A stretch of DNA of 64,000 nt from Streptomyces uncialis (GTDB taxonomy: Bacteria; Actinomycetota; Actinomycetes; Streptomycetales; Streptomycetaceae), in NCBI RefSeq assembly GCF_036250755.1, contig NZ_CP109583.1, forward strand, positions 8,798,001 to 8,862,000, in the 5' to 3' direction. The notes beneath the pieces are model-generated. The model made no database searches, was not told the DNA's origin, and saw only the letters and a list, made by a program, of their open reading frames with translations. Below, piece by piece: positions 60,187-64,000 of this stretch. The position numbers were made by a program, and so were the translations under genes. The stretch's first letter is position 1, and each line of letters opens with the position of its first letter.

Positions 60187-60272
60187 CCGCGCCTCCCCGC
60201 CGTCGGCCGAGGGCGCCGGGCGCGCGGACCCTCTTCGAGGGGTGGAGCCGGGGTGCGGGTCGTCGACGTCAT
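60183..60272 (-). CDS. 29-residue small ORF coupled to the ABC exporter
   Basis: ATG at 60272 has a strong AAGGAG 8 nt upstream, and the TGA overlaps the exporter ATG (ATGA). The peptide reads MTSTTRTPAPPLEEGPRA at its start and ends in an Arg/Pro-rich tail; it has no Cys and no core like a known precursor peptide. The exporter has no better ribosome-binding site of its own, so this is most likely a leader that drives coupled translation. A small secreted substrate is less likely. Confidence 0.5.
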   Translation of the reverse strand: MTSTTRTPAPPLEEGPRARRPRPTAGRRG

Positions 60273-61063
60273 CGGCGGTTCTCCTTGTCTCCGCGCCGCG
60301 GGGCGCGCGGCGTTCATCGGCCCGGCGGCCACTCGCGGGGCGGATGGGCGGAACGATCTCGGGTCTCGGTGCTGCGGTATCCGTGACAACGACCGGGCCG
60401 CCTTCTCGAACACACGTCTTTCAGTCGTGGCGAGAACCGCATGAAGAAGCGAATTCTGGAGGCTGTAGCAGCCATCGACCCGTGCCGCGCCGGGAGTGTC
60501 CCCACAGCGCGCGATGGCCGAATCGCCGGGGGCGATAGCCCTGTGACAGGTGGGTTTTCCCGCCTCCGCCTCCGCCTCCGTCACGGGCCTGGGCGTGGGC
60601 GTGGGTGTGGGCGCCGGAGTGGACGGGGACGGGGGCCGCGGGCGCCCGGACGCGGAAGGCGCCCGGCGCGGAGACGGTGCGGGAGCCGTCGGGGGCCGGG
60701 CAGGCGGCAGTGACGGTGCAGAGACCGGGTTCGGCGGTAAGCAAGGACCGCCGCCACCTGAGCCGACGCAGGCACTCTCGTACAGGGGGGTTCGCGGAGT
60801 CGAGGAGGGCGATGGGCGCTGTCGGGACCGTGCCCGTGGCAGGCGCGAGCCACGGCGAGGAAGAGACGGATGCGTCCGTAAGAAGGTCACACTGGCCCGA
60901 GAGCGCCATGTATCGGCGCGGTGCACCGGATCGCGGCCGGAGGCGGCGAGTCGCGGCGCGGCAAGGGCAGGCCGACCGCCCTGCCCGGTGTCACGAGGTC
61001 AGGGGGCCGTAGCCGGGCCGCGATGTCACCGGCTTCGATCTCACGGATCCGACCGGCTACCGG
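60273..61063. other. 790-bp intergenic stretch upstream of the exporter operon
   Basis: It should contain the exporter promoter. ORFs on both strands are Arg/Pro/Gly-rich and lack ribosome-binding sites or family motifs, so I call none. A 42-codon minus-strand frame starting near 60441 and containing two Cys was considered but has no ribosome-binding site. Confidence 0.45.
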
Positions 61064-61327
61064 TCAGATCTGCTGCACCAGCATCCATATGACGAACGCC
61101 AGGAAGACCGCCCCGGTCGCTCGCTGCATGGCGTACCCCTTGCCGGTGGGCTCCGTCGCGTCCGGGTCCTTCACCCACCCCCGCTGGAAATTTCTGTTCA
61201 GCTTCCAGAGCAGTTGAGGGCGCAGGACCTGAACCAGTCCCATGACGAGGAAGAGGCACAGGAGCGGGATGAGGACCGGGTTGCTGCTGCCGTCAGAGGC
61301 CACAATTATCGACGCTTCGATGTTCAT
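61064..61327 (-). CDS. Small two-helix membrane protein, DUF6199-like
   Basis: The 87-residue protein has an N-terminal helix (VLIPLLCLFLVMGLVQVL), a conserved-looking cytoplasmic middle (RPQLLWKLNRNFQRGWVKDPDATEPTGKG) and a C-terminal helix (GAVFLAFVIWMLVQQI). The PxLLWK...DPDATEPS-type core is that of the DUF6199 family, whose function is unknown. CGGAGA lies 6 nt before ATG 61327; the longer frame to 61495 is Arg-rich and unlikely. Confidence 0.78.
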   Translation of the reverse strand: MNIEASIIVASDGSSNPVLIPLLCLFLVMGLVQVLRPQLLWKLNRNFQRGWVKDPDATEPTGKGYAMQRATGAVFLAFVIWMLVQQI

Positions 61328-61600
61328 GCGTCTCCGGGTGCCCTGACATCGACTCAGGAAACGGTCGGCGTCCGGCGTGAACGCGCCTGCCAGGCCCGGT
61401 TCCGTCGCGGCAGCGGGACCATGCGCGTTGGGACGCATCCGGCGTCGGGTACGGGCACGGGCACGGTGCGGTACGCGTGGCCTGGGACGGATCATAGCGG
61501 GTGGGGCGCCGCGCGTCGGATGGGTGGCGGCGCTTGGAAGGCCGCGCGCCGATCAGGCACGGTCGGCGCGGTTCCCTTGGGCTGCTCCGCCGGAGGCCGT

Positions 61601-62242
61601 TCAGACCGTGGAGCCGGAATCCGGGTGCGCCGCCGTCCACGGGGAGTCGTCCCCCGGCAGTGGTCCCCACACCAGCGCACCCCGGTGAAGGCCCGGAGTG
61701 GCTTCGTCCATCAGTGGGCCGGTGCCTTCGGTGAGGGCCTGTGCCAGGGCGTCCAGGAACTCACCGAGGGATACGTATCCGGGGGAGTCGTGCGGTGCGG
61801 ACGGCGGCTCACCGTCGGCCAGGCCGAAGGCCGCGAGCCGACCGTCGGCGTCGACTGCCAGGCCGCTCCAGGGGGTGAGGGCGTAGTCGGAAACCGCGAA
61901 GGGAATCCAGGTGCCCCAGAACTGTTCGGCGCTACCCCCGCTGTCCCTGACCGCTTCTATCCCCTTGAGCGGCAGCAAATGGTGCTGGGCGAGGAAAAGG
62001 CCCGGTTCGTACTCGTCCGGGTCGCGGTCCAGGGCTGAGGCGTCGACCGTTCCGTCGCAGGCCGTCAGCAGCCTCACCAGGTCCGCGGGCAGGCGCACTC
62101 CCCATTCCTCCTCCGCCGTACGGATGTCGGCCTCGGTCGCGCCTGGTCGCATGACGGTGTGCGAGGCGGGTGCGTGGACCGCCAGCCAGTCCGTGATGGC
62201 GTTCCAGGCGGGCAGGACGTCACTCGTCATGTCTTCCCTCAT
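61601..62242 (-). CDS. SMI1/KNR4 (SUKH)-family protein
   Basis: The 213-residue protein has the SUKH pattern: RPGATEADIRTAEEEWGVRLPADLVRLLTACDGT, then YEPGLFLAQHHLLPL, WIPFAVSDYALTPWSGLAVDADGRL and YVSLGEFLDALAQAL. ATG at 62242 has AAGGAG 5 nt upstream; a second ATG at 62230 is also possible. Some SUKH proteins are immunity proteins of contact-dependent toxins, others are housekeeping. No toxin is visible beside it. It is divergent from the TPR-like gene, 73 bp apart. Confidence 0.88.
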   Translation of the reverse strand: MREDMTSDVLPAWNAITDWLAVHAPASHTVMRPGATEADIRTAEEEWGVRLPADLVRLLTACDGTVDASALDRDPDEYEPGLFLAQHHLLPLKGIEAVRDSGGSAEQFWGTWIPFAVSDYALTPWSGLAVDADGRLAAFGLADGEPPSAPHDSPGYVSLGEFLDALAQALTEGTGPLMDEATPGLHRGALVWGPLPGDDSPWTAAHPDSGSTV

Positions 62243-62315
62243 CGTGCTCCTTGGCTGAGGTGAGCAAGAGGTTCGACTCCTTCCTCTCGGTCGCCGTGGG
62301 CGCAATGATTATCGA

Positions 62316-63080
62316 ATGAAGCGAATCTCGAAGTCGTGGCGCTGGCCCTTGGCCGGACTGTTGCTCACCTCGGCGGGCGCTCTGGTGGTGCCGGTCGGTG
62401 ACATGCTCTGGCTCCACCTGGCAGTGACGCTGAGCGCGCTCGTACTGCTCGTACGACTGGCGCATCGCGAGGTTCCGTTCCCGCTGGCCCTGGCCCAATT
62501 ACGGCTCGGCGGCGACGATCCGGCCCTCCTGCGCGCCCGTGTCCTGTCGGCGGCGCACGGTATGCAACAGGGGCGGATCGGCCTTGTGCTGACCCGGCTG
62601 CGGTTGGTCCTGCCGGACCTGACCCGCGTACTGGGGCCGGATCACCCCGACACCCTGGCCGCCCGTTCGTTGAGTTTGCAGGTGCGGGGCGAGACGGGTG
62701 ACCTGCCCGACCGCCTCTCCGCGATGCGGGAACTGATCGGCGACATGACACCAGTCCTCGATCCCGGACACCCCGATGTTCTCGCCGCCCGCTACTGCCT
62801 CGCCGGGTGGCTCAAGAGCGACGGCTTCACCGCCGAGGCCGAAGCGGCGTTCGCGGACGTCATCGCCTTGGGCACCGAGCAGCTGGGACCCGATCACAAC
62901 ATCGTCCTGATCGCCCGCAGTTCCCTCACGATCCTGCGCTACGACCGCACCGGCTCCGACCCAAGTGCGGCCGTCGAAGACATGATCACCATCGTCGCCG
63001 CGATGGAACGCACCCTCGGCCCCGCCCATCCGACCGCCGCCGCTACCCGGCACCTTCTCGCACAGTGGCGAAGCACCTAG
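62316..63080 (+). CDS. Membrane-anchored tetratricopeptide-like protein
   Basis: The 254-residue protein has two N-terminal membrane helices (WPLAGLLLTSAGALVVPVG and LHLAVTLSALVLLVRLA) and then TPR_12-like repeats of the actinobacterial kind, each carrying the LGPDHPDTLAAR / LDPGHPDVLAAR / LGPAHPTAAATR motif. Such repeats mediate protein contacts. No enzymatic domain is present and the partner is unknown. It has no strong ribosome-binding site. Confidence 0.82.
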   Translation: MKRISKSWRWPLAGLLLTSAGALVVPVGDMLWLHLAVTLSALVLLVRLAHREVPFPLALAQLRLGGDDPALLRARVLSAAHGMQQGRIGLVLTRLRLVLPDLTRVLGPDHPDTLAARSLSLQVRGETGDLPDRLSAMRELIGDMTPVLDPGHPDVLAARYCLAGWLKSDGFTAEAEAAFADVIALGTEQLGPDHNIVLIARSSLTILRYDRTGSDPSAAVEDMITIVAAMERTLGPAHPTAAATRHLLAQWRST

Positions 63081-63545
63081 GCGGACAGCGGGGCGTGACG
63101 GACGCGGGCGGCGGAGCGGGTGTTCGCAGCGCTGCTTCGAGGGGGCCTGGTCGGCGGTGGGACCGGGTCCACGCCGACACGACGACGGGTGAGGGCCCGA
63201 CTTCGAGCAGCCGGTCCCGGATGTGCACCACCAGCACCGGCCCGGGTGACACCAGGTTCGAGGTGACACCGGACCCCTTGAGGTCGCGCGCCAGGGACAC
63301 CGCGGAATTGTGCCTCGCCGCGAGCGTGGCGGAGTACTGCGGCTGGACCGCCTTGGGCCGCACGGCCAGCCCTCCGCCGATCCGGATGACGCGCCCCCAC
63401 CCCCGTTGGCACATGCCGGGCACGAACGCCCTGATCATCCGGACCGCCGGGACCGCATTGACCTGGTACGCCGTGGCCCACAGCTCCGGCGTGGCCTCGC
63501 CCACGGGACGGGATCGGTGCCCCCGGCGTTGTTGTCCAGGGACCG
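63081..63545 (-). pseudogene. Decayed short-chain dehydrogenase (SDR) remnant
   Basis: The segment VNAVPAVRMIRAFVPGM...RGWGRVIRIGGG...PKAVQPQYSATLAA...SLARDLKGSGVTSNLVSPG follows the SDR pattern, and NNAGG is found just upstream but one frame off (around 63505-63540). The cofactor-binding N-terminus is missing, the catalytic Ser is Gly (RIGGG) and the Lys of YxxxK is Leu. The C-terminal part runs into the stop region of the convergent TPR gene. It cannot encode a working enzyme. Confidence 0.7.
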
Positions 63546-63552
63546 GCCCCGG

Positions 63553-63822
63553 CTACCGCCCGGCGTCCAGCGGCGACTTCTCCGGTGGCGCGCTCCCGGA
63601 TGCCGGACGGCGTATCCGTGCCATGAGCAGTCGGCCGCAGGACCAGCACAGGTCCACGAGCACGATGAAGGTCCAGATCCGGCCGCCGCCGTAGACCAGT
63701 CCCTCGAAGCCGGAGTTCCGGCCGCCGCCGCTCATCAGGGTGGTGGTGAACCCCTTGGTGAACAGGTCCTCGATCCAGGACAGTCCGAGGAGCAGCAGTG
63801 CCACCTGGGCGGCGGCGAACAC
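63553..63822 (-). CDS. Small two-helix membrane protein of unknown family (5' end uncertain)
   Basis: The 89-residue reading has two hydrophobic helices (FAAAQVALLLLGLSWIEDL and IWTFIVLVDLCWSCGRLLM) joined by a Gly/Ser-rich loop. GTG at 63822 is the listed start, but the frame remains open towards the right edge and an Arg-rich stretch precedes it. A neighbouring frame has a Pro/Ala-rich sequence (PEPVPVVAGEPVPAAAPEP) typical of membrane-protein N-termini, so a frameshift or a longer gene cut by the edge is possible. I recognise no family. Confidence 0.45.
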   Translation of the reverse strand: MFAAAQVALLLLGLSWIEDLFTKGFTTTLMSGGGRNSGFEGLVYGGGRIWTFIVLVDLCWSCGRLLMARIRRPASGSAPPEKSPLDAGR

Positions 63823-64000
63823 GGCCAGCCGGGCCCCCAGCTCCCGGACCTGCCGACGAGGTGTCCTCGGTACGGCCTCCGGAACGGCTCCGGTGCGGCC
63901 GCGGGGACCGGCTCCCCGGCGACCACAGGGACCGGCTCCGGCGTGGCCGCGGGGACCGACCTCCCAGCGGCCTCCACCAGATGCTCGGACGGCTGCTCGG

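Noticed and set aside
60183..60926. 247-residue minus-strand frame upstream of the exporter
   Set aside because: Composition is Pro/Arg/Ser-rich without motifs. Only its last 29 codons have a ribosome-binding site, and these are listed separately.
63735..63977. 80-residue minus-strand frame with a Pro/Ala-rich start
   Set aside because: Its C-terminal half is a frame-shifted reading of the membrane helix of the 63553-63822 ORF. It may be the true N-terminus of that gene if there is a frameshift, but alone it is not credible.

Overview
The window is actinobacterial and most likely Streptomyces. GC is very high with strong third-position GC bias, GTG starts and ATGA gene overlaps are frequent, and it carries a modular type I polyketide synthase (PKS), a SARP-family activator, an acyl-CoA carboxylase beta/epsilon pair and several TetR/GntR/RpiR regulators. 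I see no rRNA, tRNA, transposase or CRISPR.

Region 1 (1-37271) is most of a secondary-metabolite cluster. On the minus strand lie a complete 6112-residue PKS (5167-23505) and the first 1700 residues of the next PKS (1-5101), which runs off the left edge. Reading catalytic residues gives: loading module KSQ-AT(malonyl)-ACP; module 1 KS-AT(malonyl)-DH-KR-ACP; module 2 the same; module 3 KS-AT(malonyl)-KR-ACP, with a KR that has lost both catalytic Ser and Tyr; module 4 KS-AT(methylmalonyl-like)-DH-KR..., with a DH whose catalytic His is Tyr. The predicted chain is an acetyl-started diene followed by an unreduced ketone, then a beta-hydroxy-alpha-methyl unit. If release follows module 4, the ketone is at C5. 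Around the PKS are a class III aminotransferase, a PimR-like SARP regulator, an NTF2-like protein, a fatty acyl-AMP ligase preceded by a 57-codon overlapping small ORF, an acyl-CoA carboxylase pair, a methyltransferase, a PPOX-fold protein, an imine-reductase-family protein and a LasC/MonCI-like FAD epoxidase. The combination aminotransferase + C5 ketone + imine reductase + epoxidase fits a polyketide (piperidine-type) alkaloid pathway. The release domain is outside the window, so this is an inference.

Region 2 (37786-41365) is a catabolic unit: a GntR/FadR-type repressor divergent from L-2-hydroxyglutarate oxidase and an MHS-family transporter, with a clear twin palindromic operator between them and a terminator after the transporter.

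Region 3 (41535-49772) holds an orphan ATP-synthase b-like protein. It is followed by a minus-strand operon of a C45-type amidase/acyltransferase and a complete dipeptide-type ABC importer, with a divergent RpiR regulator.

Region 4 (49894-55204) has a TetR/nitroreductase divergent pair with a palindromic operator, then a TetR - AidB-like acyl-CoA dehydrogenase - acyl-CoA synthetase operon with its own palindrome.

Region 5 (55686-64000) has a secreted PQQ-type sugar dehydrogenase, an HD-domain hydrolase, an ABC exporter coupled to a 29-codon ORF, a DUF6199-like membrane peptide, a SMI1/KNR4 protein, a TPR-like membrane protein, a decayed SDR remnant and a small membrane protein.
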